This document shows, in pieces, positions 1 to 13,257 of a stretch of DNA of 64,000 bases. Origin of the DNA: Azadirachta indica (Eukaryota > Streptophyta > Magnoliopsida > Sapindales > Meliaceae). Position 1 is the first letter of the stretch. Each line of letters opens with the position of its first letter. The notes under the pieces were generated by a model that saw only the letters and a program-made list of their open reading frames with translations, was not told where the DNA came from and did not search any database. The position numbers were made by a program, and so were the translations under genes. The DNA lies in NCBI GenBank assembly GCA_022749755.1, contig CM040453.1, forward strand, positions 642,102-706,101, given 5' to 3'.

Positions 1-96
1 TATTCCTTGCCAGTACTTTTATTGCAAGAAGATTTTATACGGCCTTCTGTCTTTTTGCTGACCTATACTATAATGATTATTATTTCTTGTTTAAAG

Positions 97-3000
97 CATA
101 ATTCTAATACGGAGCCTATCATGGAGAATGGGAACTCATCTCCTGAGACAAAGACCATTTCTACTGAAAATGGGAACCTGATGGAGACTCACGATAAAGA
201 TGTAGTCTCAGAAGGCCTTGGTTCAGTTGTTGTCTATGATCAATGGATTGCACCTCCACTGTCTGGCCAACAGCCCAAAGCTCGATATGAGGTATTGTCA
301 TTTCAATCTTAATAGAATGTGAAATGACTTTTTGATGTTTCCTTCTCCTGTTCTTTTCTGTTGCATACTCTGAAACAAAGTTGTATCCAATTTTGCAGCA
401 TGGAGCTGCTGTTGTTCAAGATAAGATGTATATATATGGTGGAAACCACAATGGTCGTTACCTAAATGATCTCCATGTAAGTAATTATTTTCCCACGCAT
501 ATAAACATGCACGTTATGTATGCACAAAAATTTTGCAGAGGACTGTTGCCTGCTTGTGTGTGCTTTTGCTAAAGTAAACAGGATCACTAATTCTTTGTCG
601 TTTTTTTTTCTCTTTCCAGTTTTGTTGCTGCAGAACATTGAATATATGTGTTTTCTACATTATAGCCTTTGTTTCTTAAAATGCATTGCTCTCCCTCTGT
701 CCTGTTCCTTTTCTTGCATAGAAATAGTTTTTCCCTAATTTGATGATCAATGCAGGTTCTGGATTTGAGAAGTTGGACCTGGTCAAGGGTCGAGGCTAAG
801 GCCGGGTCTGAGTCACTCGAGTCACCATCTCCAACAAAATTAACCCCCTGTGCTGGCCTTTCCTTGGTTAGTATAGCACTCATCAGCTTTTACGTTCCAT
901 TTCACTTCCAAAGGCAATAGTTTCTCACAAATATTTGCAAAATTGTATAATATCCATTTACAAACAAGTGTTTTTGCTATATTTATTTTCTAATCCATTG
1001 ATACCATATGTTTCTTTAGATACCGTGGGATAATAAGCTTCTGTCAATTGCCGGTCATACAAAGGATCCTTCTGAAACTATTCAGGGTACAGTTTTAGTT
1101 CTACTTTACTGCCTTCTGATTTCCACTTGGCTTATTCAATATTGTGGAAAATATGATACCTGTAGAAATGTAAACATAATGGATAGTTACAATTTAGATA
1201 AATTTATGTTTTGTCATGAGGTGAAGCTTTGAAGAAGAGCTTAGAAAATTGATTGTGTTCTCATGGCAGTGAAGGTATTCGATCTGCAAACATGTTCTTG
1301 GTCTACCTTAAAGACTTATGGGAAAGCACCGGTATTAATCTATTCTTTCTCTTATCTATCATTTTTCTTGCTATATTGACTGTAGAGCTTCTTAAAAAAA
1401 GAAATTTAAAATTAAATGGCTTTAATTGCCTTTCCATACCTTAGTATTATTGAGATAGCAATAATAAAAGTGCAACAGTATTAAAATTGACCATGTCCTT
1501 GAAGCAATTGAAAACCAAAATTTTTCTGTTTTATATTTTTAAAATAACTTCTGGAATCTTACTTCCGAATCTCATAGGTTTAATTAATTGGTATGATCAC
1601 TTGATATTTCTCTGATAATATCCTTCACTTTTGTAGACCAAAGATATGATAAATAACTAAGGTGTTTCTTGATATGTTTGCAATTTTGGTCATTGCTCTC
1701 TATGTGATGTGAATGTTGCATTGTTTGCGTTTCAGGTATCGCGTGGAGGTCAATCTGTGACCCTTGTTGGAACAAGCTTAGTGATTTTTGGGGGGCAGGA
1801 TGCAAAGAGATCTCTTTTGAATGATTTGCATATTCTTGATCTTGAAACCATGACTTGGGATGAAATTGACGCCGTGTAAGATACTTTTTTCACTAAATTA
1901 GGGGTCAAGCCTCTTGTATCATTACACTATGTAAAGTTTGAATCTTATGTTGCATTTATAGCTCAGGAAATTCCCTTCCCACAAATATGTTGAAACAAAG
2001 TGGTTGGGTTTTTCTTGCAATTAACTGTTATTAATTTGCCCTCAATATTTTATAGGGGAGTGCCTCCTTCTCCAAGGTCTGATCATGCTGCTGCAGTACA
2101 TGCAGAGCGTTACCTTCTTATCTTTGGCGGGGGCTCTCATGCCACTTGTTTCAATGATCTGCATGTTCTTGACCTACAAACTGTAAGATAAACCTTGTTT
2201 TATTATGCATATGTTTGTGTCAAGAATTGTATTCTAAAATCTTTTTCACATTTGCATTTTATAGATGGAGTGGTCAAGACCCACTCAACAGGGTGAGATA
2301 CCAACTCCGCGGGCTGGCCATGCAGGTGTAACAATTGGAGAGAATTGGTTTATTGTTGGTGGTGGTGACAATAAGAGTGGTATGTGTCTTACAACTTCTG
2401 CAATCAAATGTAAACTTGTTTTGTGGTTGATAAGTGTGTTTACGCATACTGTTGTACACTTACTGGCACACTTTGAATACAACACAAAGGTTGGTTTTGA
2501 TTAGTTTGTAGAGTTTGTTGGTCAGGCGAAATTGGATTGCTATGCAAGGAGCGAGTCACAGTGGATAGAAAGAGTTTCAGTCCAAGGATCTTAGTGGTAT
2601 ATTGAACATAAGATGCCTAAACATTAATGCTAAGCAATTCATGTATGTCAATAGAGATCTATTTGTTAAAGTTTTTTATTGCATGAGTGTCTCAGCACCA
2701 AATAGACGATGAATTAAAAGCTAAAATATTTTTACAGTAGTAAGATTAATAAAAATAATTGTATGGATGAACTTGGTACTGAATGCTTGACAGCAGTTTT
2801 GCCAACTTTGAATGTTCTGAGAGTTTTGAAGTAGCTTTTGCAGCTCTGGATTTTGTGTCTACCTCATTTAACGGATTCGAGAAACCGTACAGCTGAATTA
2901 TTTACTTTTTCTTCTCTGGAGTATAATTGGCGTATAATTTATCTAATAGAAGTGTTGCCTTGTCCCATGGCTTGAATGAGGGAGTAAATTGGTGGAAGAA

Positions 3001-5371
3001 ATTGTTCTACAAAGCAAATGTAGTTTAATAGCACTGAGGATTTTCTAATTTAACCAATTATTTAGGATTTTGGGCATTTAGATAACTCTTTCTTGAGCAC
3101 TTCATAGTTTGATTATATTCAAAATCTATTAGATTTTCAGTATAAGATGAAAGAGAGGGCTTTAGTTTTCTTGGAACAGCTCCTTTGTCTTATGTCTTTG
3201 TACTACATAATGAGTATATTTTTGTCTCTTGGAACTCTTGCAGGGGCCTCAGAAACTGTTGTTCTAAACATGTCAACACTTGTTTGGTCTGTTGTAACTT
3301 CTGTCCAGGGACGTGTTCCTCTTGCTAGTGAGGTATTTTCCTTTTTGGGAACATTTACTGGCTGTAATTTGATATGCACATTAACGTAGTTAAGGCATAA
3401 ATTTCCTCATAACTGGTTATGTTAATTTTAGCTATAAAGGATGGTTAATATTAAGTTCCAAGTTTTTTAAACATGAATAAGAGCTGCTGTTAAATTGTTT
3501 TACAGTAGTTATTGTCATTCTACTCACTAATATCTCATTCAAATACTGACGGGGGTATGCTATATGTTTAACAATCTTGCTTTTAGGAAGTTCTAAGTAT
3601 TGCCTACTATTTGTCTTCTATGCCTGTATATAATACAAACTGAATACTTTTAATTTAAAACAGAATGGAAATATTATAATGCTGATGATGTTAATAAATA
3701 GTGAGAGAAAATATAACCAACCAAACAAAATTTGTAAACTTGGCATCTTTTTTCATTAATATGCATCCTTCTATTAAGTATTGTCATTTAACATCAAAAC
3801 ATCGCTTAGACCTTAGTCATAAAAATGAGGACAAAGCATGTGTTGGGGAATGGTATCTTGCAATTTTTGCTATTAAGTGGAATTATATGCCCATCATTTC
3901 CTGTTGCAGGGCTTGAGTTTGGTCGTGAGCTCCTACAGTGGCGAAGATGTACTTGTAGCTTTTGGAGGATACAATGGGCGTTACAACAGTGAGGTAAAGA
4001 GTAATATTAGTATCTTTGCATTCATCTTCTCCTGCTCTTCCTCATCCGTCCTTGTGGTTTCTTTTGCTGCTACTAGGTTCATGTCCTTAAACCAAGCCAT
4101 AAATCGACTTTGCCGTCAAAGATGATAGAGGCACCTGTGCCTGACAGTGTTTCTGCGATCATCAATGCTACAAATGCAACCAGAGATGTGGAGTCTGAAG
4201 GCCAAGAAGGAAAAATAAGGGAAATTGCTATGGATAAAGTTGATTTAGAGCCAATGGTATGTGGTTTTGAAAAATGCAACGGATCAAAAAGTCGCAAATT
4301 TTTGTCAGTTCATAGAATATCTGAGTTTCTTATCGTTTCACTCAATCTACTTTTGATTAATACATTCCTAGCTGTCACTATATGTTGCTTCTGGGTACTT
4401 ACGTTAGAATTTCATGCAGAAATCCAAAGGTGAAGGAAATACACAACATCTTATATCCACCCTCAAAGCAGAGAAAGAAGAATTAGAATCATCACTCAGC
4501 AGGGAGAAGTTGCAATCAATCCAGCTAAAGGAAGACTTGGCGGAAGCTGAGAATCGGAACACAGACGTGTATAAGGTAATTGCTTGATGTGGATATTCTG
4601 GTTGTGGCGTTCAGTTTTGAAGATGGTTAAGAATTGTGTTGATATGTATTCTACATTGTACTAGAGATGCAAGTTACCATATATTTTGTTTTGATGATCC
4701 AGAATTTTCCATAAATATGCTTTTTCTTTTCCCAATTTTTGGAAAAGATTAAATGCCCTTCTTTTGTTCTTTTCACGTTGTAGGAACTTCAATCAGTTCG
4801 TGGTCAACTTGCTGCAGAGCAGTCAAGATGTTTCAAATTAGAGGTGTGTGTTTACCAATATAATTGTCATCTATTTATCTTCTGAAGGTTATTTTCCGAA
4901 GATAATGTGATCCTAATGCCCCAACGAAAATTTTCCTTTATGATGGAACAGTGCAAAGCATTCTCTGGATATAAAAACTTCAAAGCAATTTTCAACCCAA
5001 ACTTTTTTTTAAATTATTAAGTGAAATGAAGTGAAATATAAGAGGAGCATGTGGTGGATGTGAAATGCCTTCTGAATTTTGTCATGTTCAAATTTGAGAG
5101 GGAGGAAATAATTACATCTGCCTCAGGCCCTTGGATGAATGGAACTCTGTCTCCATTGTCAACTAATTATTCTTTGAACTGACAGGTTGATGTTGCAGAA
5201 CTAAGGCAGAAGCTACAAACAATGGAGACATTACGAAAGGAACTTGAACTCCTGCAGCGCCAGAAGGCTGCTTCAGAACAAGCAGCCTTGAATGCAAAGA
5301 GGCAGAGCTCCGGTGGTGTGTGGGGTTGGCTTGCTGGAACCCCTCCCAACCAAAAAGCAGATGATGCTTGA
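97..5371 (+). CDS. ACBP4: Acyl-CoA-binding protein with kelch repeats (ACBP4/5 type), 5' partial
   Basis: Last 14 exons of a cytosolic acyl-CoA-binding protein; the N-terminal ACB domain lies left of the window. Exons: 97-291, 399-476, 756-866, 1020-1086, 1270-1331, 1736-1875, 2056-2182, 2265-2379, 3244-3332, 3910-3993, 4077-4256, 4420-4575, 4784-4843, 5186-5371. They join without a frame break into 549 residues ending in TGA. Seen: successive kelch blades with the GG doublet (YIYGGNHNGRY, VIFGGQDAKRS, LIFGGGSHATC, FIVGGGDNKSG, VAFGGYNGRY), then a C-terminal coiled coil (ELQSVRGQLAAEQSR, ELRQKLQTMETL) and the tail GVWGWLAGTPP. Kelch-type plant ACBPs bind long-chain acyl-CoA esters and partner proteins such as ethylene-response factors; that role comes from the family. 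The first exon boundary at 97 is inferred from a pyrimidine-rich tract ending in AAAG. ACBP4 and ACBP5 cannot be told apart here. Confidence 0.95.
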
Positions 5372-6945
5372 AACTTGTTAAAGCCTCGTTAAGTAGCAAC
5401 TGCTAGATTAGATTCTCGTTCATCAAGTTTTCGATCAAATATATTTTTTGGGTTTGAACGACCCAGTTCTTTCTCAGACGGTGAATAAGATTTCCAGTTC
5501 CTGTTGGCCAAACCCACAAACCACCTTTGGTTTTTTTTTTTTTTTTTGCATGAGATAAATGGCAGTTTTAGTTATAAGTAAACTTTTATTTTTTAAACAT
5601 AAAAGTACCTTGATATGGCCCTCACTGAAAAATATTTCTGTACCAATTTTTTCTTCTTTTTTGTTTATGTATTGAAACTGAATATATACTATTGGAGTGA
5701 AGAAGATATAGGATGATTTTCATTGTTTGCCGACAAAATTTGGCTCAAATGTAATATTATGAAACGTTACCGGCGGGCTTGAGTGGATTTACGACCTCTT
5801 TTAGCTGCTTTTATGCCTAATACAGACTTAATCTTTATGCTCTCTCAGTTGGCTTGTGCAAACTCATTTGGAATTCTGCAAATCATATAAAATTATAAAG
5901 GTGTGTTTGGGAATGAATCGGGGTTTTATTTTCGTCATAATCAATCTGAAATAAAATTAATTGTGAAATACGAGTGAATAAATAATCGATAAATAATAAT
6001 TATTAAGTAAAAGTTGATATTTAGAATGCACATGAATTGATGGATAACTCATTTAAATCTTTATCAAATATGTCGAAAACATTCTTTATGAAACTCTATA
6101 ATCGAATTGAGTTATACTTGTAATTAACTTCACAAAGAGGAATGAAACCAATCATTATTTAAAATGAATTTTGTAATATTTTTATAACTGAATATTTAAA
6201 TGTTTGCTAATGAAATGCTAATTATATTTACTATTAGACAACATTATTTATTTATTTACTTGTAAAACTTAAGATATAATTTTATTAAAAAAAAGTAGAG
6301 AGACGCTATTTCAAACTCAAAATCTTGGGAACAAAAAAGACACGATAAAAAAAAATTACAGATAAAAATTCAAGCAAATATAAATAACAAATCCTTGGTG
6401 TTAGTTGATTCCAAGTATTTATATTATTTTAATATTTAAATTAACGATTAACTTTCTACCAAAAAACAAAATTAAGAATATCAGAATCTCACTTATCGAT
6501 TCATCAATGAAGCAGCGTGTTTTACATCAACGCACATGATTTCGCATGAGAGGAGCAAAACTTATTTTACAACCACACGATGAATATGACTGCCAACAAA
6601 ACTTGATTCTGATGACGTGGCAGTCTCTAAATGGCCATCTCAACCGCCTATTTTGTACGTCCTCGCTCTACCGGATAAAACCCGAATCCAAACGACCCTC
6701 TAATAAGTTCGCTACTGTATAACTCTGTAAGAACGATAAATCTCAATCACCAGATTTTCTGGCCACCCAAACACCAACCCTTAAGGCTTCTAATTTCTCG
6801 TACTTTCTCTGGATACAACCAAACCTTAGTTATTCACATGACACGATAACGAAGGTATGATTTATTTTTGTTCTTTTGTTTCACGTGAGCGTTAGAAAGT
6901 TCGATCTCTAGGGTTTCGTATTATAGGTTTAGCTGTTACTATAGA
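5372..6945. other. Intergenic: ACBP 3' flank and PWWP promoter/5' leader
   Basis: AT-rich DNA with no coding potential. It holds the ACBP 3' UTR (T tract near 5530) and, from about 6600, the promoter and leader of the next gene, which is more GC-balanced. I see no RNA gene or complete transposon. Confidence 0.6.
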
Positions 6946-7053
6946 ATGATATCTGTTATGAACAGTGATTGAAAATTCGATAGAAAATCTGATGTTAACG
7001 TTGAAGAAATTGTAGCGAAACCTGTTGACAGCTCTAATGAAAAGAAGAGTCTG

Positions 7054-10000
7054 ATGAATTCAGGAGTGGCGGATGAAGCTAGGGTTGCTCTAATGGAGCT
7101 TGATTCGGTAACTTCAGAGAGCGAAAGGTGTGAGGATGTTGGGCTTAGGGTTAGGGTACCAAGTGATGATAATAAATCTAATAGTATAGAAAATGATATG
7201 GAGTGTGGGGTTTTTGAAGTGGAAAACGACAAAGTGAGTGGTAATCAGATTGATACGGCAGGGGATGATCATTTTGAGGCTCAGAATGATGAATTTGACG
7301 ATAGAAATGACAGCATTGAAGCTGAAAATGATCGAGCCTCAAGTAATGTTTTGAGGGCTGATGGGCATGTAGAGGTGTACAAGTCTTTGTTATCCGAGTT
7401 TGATGATTTTGTAGCCAATGAGAAGATGAATGTGGGGACATCCAGAGCATTGAGTTATGGGTTTGAAGTGGGTGATATGGTGTGGGGAAAGGTGAAATCT
7501 CACCCTTGGTGGCCGGGGCATATTTTCAATGAAGCTTTTGCTACATCTTCTGTGCGTCGCACAAGGAGGGATGGCTATGTGCTGGTTGCTTTCTTTGGGG
7601 ATAGTAGTTATGGGTGGTTTGACCCAGCTGAGCTTATCCATTTTGATCCCCATTTTATGGAGAAATCGCAGCAAACAAATTCAAGGACTTTTGTTAAGGC
7701 TGTGGAGGAAGCAGTTGATGAGGCAAGCAGGAGGTGTGGACTTGGCTTGACATGTAAATGTAGGAACCCGTATAATTTTCGGCCAACAAATATCCAGGGT
7801 TACTTCACGGTTGATGTGCCAGATTTTGAGCCTGGTGGGCTTTATTCAGGAAATCAGATTAAGAAGGCGAGAGATGGGTTTCAGCCAGCTGAGACACTTT
7901 CCTTCGTAAGGCACTTGGCATCATCAGTACAATTTTGTGATCAGATGAGCATTGATTTTATTAAGAATAAGGCTACTGTGTCTGCTTTCCGTAAGGCAGT
8001 ATTTGAGGAGTTCGATGAGACTTATGCTCAGGCATTTGGTGTTCAGCCAGCACGCCCTTCTCATGATCATGCTGAGTATCAGTTGGGTAAACAGCCTCCT
8101 AAAGGTAATAATTTAAATGCTTTCTGTTTTTTTGTGGAAGTAGCTTTGAAGTTTTTACTCCTGTCCTTGTTTTTTTTTTCCTTTTTTGGATACTTTAGTG
8201 CATAATCCACCTATTCTGTCATTATGATGAATCTCTTTCAGTCTGTTAAGCATTTAGTGCATCCATCTATGCATTTCATTCCATTCCACAGAAATGCAGG
8301 ATGCAAAGTTATCAGCATTTGCAAAATCCCATTGCAATTATTTTCTTAATTTTTATGAGAAAAAGAAAAAGATTAGTGTACTTGGTAAGACCTGCGTAAA
8401 ATGCTTTTAAAGTTTCTATTTTAGAAGACTACATACCATATTTTGGATGCACATGTTTGCCCTAATCTAGGAAGTAAGTTCTTTGTATGCAAACACTGCC
8501 TTGTTTCACTTTTTTTGTGTTTGTTGCCTTCTCCAGCTCCTCTGAGTGGCCCACTGGTGATTGCGGAAGCTCTCGGGGGTGGAAAGAGTTGCAAAAAACC
8601 TATGAAAGTCAAAGACCATTCGAAGAAAGACAGATTTCTCTTCAAGCGAAGAGATGAACCAGGTGACTCAAGAGCTCCTCAAATTAGCCAAGGGCAAGCA
8701 GGTTCTTTATCCCCATCAGCTGTCATGGAGGGATCATCAGCTATTGCTGCTGGGGATTATGTTTTGCAGAAGAGGGCTCCTGCACCTCAAATTGCAGTAA
8801 AATTTGAACATAGTGGTATTATAAGCAAGGAGGGTGCTGCTTCAAGTGGAGATCTATCTGGGAAAGAAGCCACAACCATAGATCAGGCTTCAGCTTACAG
8901 TAGTACCGCTGGCATCCAAGGGGATGCTTTGGGTTCAAGGTCATCTCCAGAGATGCAAGAAACAAAGATGAAGATGGGTCCAGATGTAGTTTTGGACTCC
9001 AGTGGAACTGATATGTCGGGAAAGGGGCCATTCCTGGATTTAATGGATGGCATTTCCTCATCTTCTCAAGGGAAAACTGAGGTACTGGTTGACATTAAAA
9101 TTGAGGAGAGTGTGCCCAGATCATCTGAAGGTCTTCAGCAGTTGGAGCCAAGTTTTTCTGCAAGAGAAGATGGACGCCATAGATTAGACCAAGTTCAGGA
9201 CAGTCATATGGGTCCTCGCACTTCTCCAATTGAGGGGAAGCGTCTGGTTAAAAAGAGTCCTGATGGTAAAATGAAGAAGGCTAAAATTCTTAAACGGCCT
9301 TTGCGAGATCTGAGCTCTGAGAAACCAATGACAGGGGAACAAAAGAAAAAGAAAAAGAAAAAGGAGTTTGGCACAGAGACAAATTCTGATCATCAGCAAA
9401 AGCTTTTGGTCCCCAGGAAAGGTGAAGTTGCAGTGGGTGATTTAACAAAAAAATCTGCTCAGGCTGATCCTAGGGAAGATTTGCGAATAAATAATCAGAA
9501 GAAAGATAGTGGTGCCAGTACTTCTGCAGTTAACTCAGTGGGGACATTGCCAGGAGGTAGCATGGGAAATATTGAAATTGAGCTACCACAATTATTGAGA
9601 GATTTGCATGCTCTTGCTCTTGATCCCTTTCATGGTTTAGAAAGGAACTGCCCTGCAACTATACGGCAGTGCTTTCTGCGGTTTCGATCCCTTGTATACC
9701 AGAAAAGCTTGGTTCTTTCACCACCTTCTGAGACTGAGCCCATTGAAGTCCGCACCACTAAATCTTCATCCAGTATTGGTGCTTCAGGTGAGAATGTTAG
9801 AGATTTGCCGGCATCAAAACCAGTAAAACACCTTGCCAGACCTGATGATCGAACAAAGGCTGGGCGGAAACGTCTTCCATCTGATCGCCAAGAAGAAATT
9901 GCAGCAAAGCGTTTGAAAAAGATCAGCCAATTGAAATTATTGACTGCAGAGAAGAAGTCCAGTCAGAGGCCATTGGATAGCCAGCGAGTGGAGGGAAAAG

Positions 10001-10992
10001 AATATCCAGCTGTTCTGCCACCAAAGACATTCAGGCCCGAATCTGTAAAGAAATTGGAGCCTTCACCTAAGGTAGTTGAGCCAACTATGCTGGTGATGAA
10101 GTTTCCTCCTGAGACATCGCTTCCATCTGCTGCAGAGCTCAAGGCAAGATTTGGTCGCTTTGGGTCAATTGATCAGTCTGCTATCCGGGTATTTTGGAAA
10201 TCTTCAACTTGTCGTGTTGTGTTTCGGCACAAAGCTGATGCGCAAGCAGCATATAGATATGCTAACGGAAACAGTACCCTCTTTGGCAACGTGAAAGTAA
10301 GATACATTCTTCGGGAGGTGGAAGCTCCGGCACCAGAAGTACCTGACTTTGACAAGGTTCGAGTAGACGACCCTTCAAATGAGATGTCAAGGATTAAGGA
10401 TCCCATGGTTGTTGATCGTCCAATGTCAGCACCAGGACTGCTTCCTCAGCAAACGATCCAGCTGAAGTCGTGTTTGAAGAAACCGGCAAGTGACGAGGCT
10501 GGGCAAGCTGCGGGCGGCAATGGCAGCAAGGGGACAGCGCGTGTAACATTCATGTTGGGTGGGGAAGAAAGTAATAGGGGAGAGCAAATGATGGTTGGTA
10601 ATAGAAACAACTTCAACAACAACAATGCTAGTTTTGCTGAAGGTGGTGCATCATCTTCTTCTTCTGTTGCAATGGATTTTAATAGTAAGAATTTTCATAA
10701 GGTTATTCCTCCATCATTGTCATCATCGTCTAGCATTCCTCCTCTCCATTCACAATTTGGAAAACCGCTATATAATAATATACATCTGACTGAAGTATCG
10801 TCCAGAAATTCTACTCTCAATCTTAGTTCTCCCTCCATTCCATCACCATCACCACCACCACCACCACCACCACCACCACCACAACCCAGCATTGACATTT
10901 CTCAGCAGATGCTTAGCCTGTTGACAAGATGCAATGATGTTGTTACCAACGTCACTGGTTTGTTAGGCTACGTGCCCTACCATCCTCTTTAA
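7054..10992 (+). CDS. PDP1: PWWP domain-containing chromatin protein (PDP family)
   Basis: Two exons, 7054-8104 and 8537-10992, encode 1168 residues. The long acidic N-terminus is followed by a PWWP domain from about residue 136, with GDMVWGK at 140 and the signature SHPWWPG near 149, which should bind methylated histone tails and DNA. The middle is Lys/Ser-rich with basic nuclear-targeting clusters (KKKKKKKEFG). Near residues 866-945 lies an RRM-like fold (MLVMKFPPETSLPS, VFWKSSTCRVVFRHK). The C-terminus has a poly-proline run and a conserved-looking end, LLTRCNDVVTNVTGLLGYV. Arabidopsis PDP proteins work in the PEAT heterochromatin-silencing complex or with FVE/MSI5 on PRC2 targets; this is family knowledge. 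The start at 7054 is the first Met after an in-frame TGA at 6970; an upstream in-frame ATG at 6946 would otherwise extend the protein (see findings). Confidence 0.93.
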
Positions 10993-11710
10993 TGTATGTG
11001 GAGGGCATTAGAAAATTGGACGGTTAAAGCTTGGGATTACTGATAAAATTGCTGGCAAGGCGAGCTCTCATGCTTAATGCTGCTGCACGTTGACTTCTCG
11101 AATTTGCAGTAAATGGAACACGAAAGAACGCGGGGGTCGGGAGAGCCGCATATGTGTTATCAAAGAGTGAGCCGAATTGAGCAAATCCGTTTTTATACAA
11201 AAGGAAAAAGTCGGGTGTCAAAAGCACTTCCGACGTGCTCTGTGATTCTCATGTACTGATGATATTTTGAGCAGGGGGATCTGCCCTTTTTTTTTTTAAA
11301 AAAAAAAAAACTTTGTTCTATTTAATGAGCTTTTCTGTGGGTGGGAATGGGCCAGCTTTGTGACTTCTCTATTTACAAAAAAAGATCAATCTGTATTTCC
11401 TTGTACATGATTTGAAAATGGTGACAAATTGCTCTTGGTAGTTTTTCTTTCTGTGAAGTTAGTTCATTTAGTTGCTGTGGCTCTGACGGCCTATGGGCCC
11501 GAGACTTGATGAAGTTCATTGAGGCATTATTACTTCTTTTTTCTACCCTTTTTCTTTTCGTTGAAAGCTCAATACTAGTCTAGTAATTCGATGTCTTTCC
11601 CATTATTTCATGTTAGCATAATTTCATTCGTAGTTAGAAAATTCGGATTTCGGTGAGTGTCGATGGGATCATATCTAAAAAATTAAGATCTTTAATAATA
11701 TAAAATATGT

Positions 11711-12655
11711 AATACGCCCTCTTCATATTTGAAAAATGTCCCGTTTCCCTTCTAACTTTTTAAAGTTATTCCGTTATATATATTTTTTTTGTGTTAATTG
11801 AGATAGCGAAAATTTTTAAATTTTAAGGATAAATTATAATTATGGCCCGGCAATAGTAAATCAACAGACAGGAGACTTACATTGCAGAGATGGGCCCCAT
11901 ATGATTTGGTGGAGAAATTTAAAATAATTTGAGAAATAAGTGTTTATAGAAATAATTATTATATAAAGTAAATATATAATTATTTTATTTTTGTTGTGTT
12001 AAGTACATATTTAAAGAAATAATTATTATGCAAAGTAAATAATAATTTTGTTTTTATGTAGAGTAAGTATTTATAGAAATAATTATTATGGAAAGTAAAT
12101 ATATAATTATTTTGTTTTTGTGTTAATGTAAATATTTAAAAAAAATAATTATGATGTACAGTAATCATTTATAGAAATAATTATTATGTAAAGTAAATAA
12201 TTATTTTTTTTTTAAGTAAATATTTATAAGAATAAATTTAAATAAATATTAGTGGTCTGGGACACTGATTTAAATTGATTTAGTTAATTTATATTACGGT
12301 TATCGTTCAATATGCTGGTCACCATTTGACCATCGACGGCCACCATCCACTATCGGTAACGGACTCCAAATTTATCACCATTGACATCATTGAACTCAAA
12401 ATTTTTTGATTTACATGATAATATATTTATTTTCGAGAGAAAAGCGATAGAAAGGGGTTCAAAGTGGCCAAAATTATGGATTATCAGTGGTAGTTGACGG
12501 TGGAAAGGGAGTTGATTGCGGTGTAGTGTTACATTTACTATTTTACCTTTAAAATTTAAAATTTTCTGTTATCTCAATTAACAAAAAAACGTAACGGAAT
12601 AATTTTAAAAAATTAGGGCAACAACAGGCAATTCGATCAAACCTGAGAGGAGAAA
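11711..12655. mobile_element. Non-autonomous DNA transposon / MITE-like element with long inverted repeats
   Basis: The ends are diverged inverted repeats of roughly 100 bases or more. On the left, TTATTCCGTTA at 11766-11776 and GTTAATTGAGAT at 11793-11804. Their reverse complements occur on the right at 12592-12602 and 12571-12582, and similarity continues outwards on both sides. The inside has no ORF. It carries an imperfect tandem array (about 11950-12230) with a unit of roughly 60 bases built around TAGAAATAATTATTATG and AAAGTAAATA, then a unique GC-richer patch near 12310-12370. Long TIRs without coding capacity fit a Mutator-like or other TIR-type MITE. I could not identify a target-site duplication, so the outer limits are approximate. 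Confidence 0.6.
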
Positions 12656-12910
12656 CAAACAATTTTACCGTGTTAATGTTGTATTAAAACTCTTTCACAA
12701 AAATAACGTTTGCTCTGTTTTTCTCCCCTTTAAAATTGAATACCCTGAATATTCGATGTCATTAACGTTTAACAGCAAACTCTTACAAGAAAGTTAATTA
12801 ATTAATTATTGAAAATCTAAATATACATGAATCCGACAGATATTGCCAAAGCCGTTGTTTGACCTAAAATTCAGCTCTCAACAAAATTCTATCTACAAAT
12901 TACTTAACAT

Positions 12911-12911
12911 G

Positions 12912-12958
<47 letters not shown>
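12911..12958. repeat. Compound microsatellite (TA)n(TG)n
   Basis: A run of TA units passes directly into TG units, about 300 bases upstream of the C2-domain gene, probably in its promoter or leader. The length is likely to vary between alleles. Confidence 0.95.
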
Positions 12959-13257
12959 CTTCCCCCAAAACCTCATTTTCCATCCTTCCAAACATCAACA
13001 TCCCCTTAAATTTCTTTTAATTTGAGTGAGTTTATCTTTGGGTAATCAACCTTCAATTAATAATTACCTCCCATTAATTAAATTTCTTTCTTAATTATAG
13101 GAGGTTAATTAGCCGCCAGCATCAAATTATCTTCCCTGCAATTAATAAACCCTCTGAAAACTTCTGAAAAACTCACTGAAATCTCTTCCCATTTCTGTCC
13201 CGTTCCTTCCAAATTCTCGTTCTTTCATCATTGTCCATCGTGATATCACGATCAAAC

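Noticed and set aside
5897..6260. Possible hAT-like MITE starting GTGTGTTTGGGAATG
   Set aside because: No matching inverted end or target duplication could be found within reach; the CCAAACACC near 6767 is in the PWWP leader and too short to be convincing.
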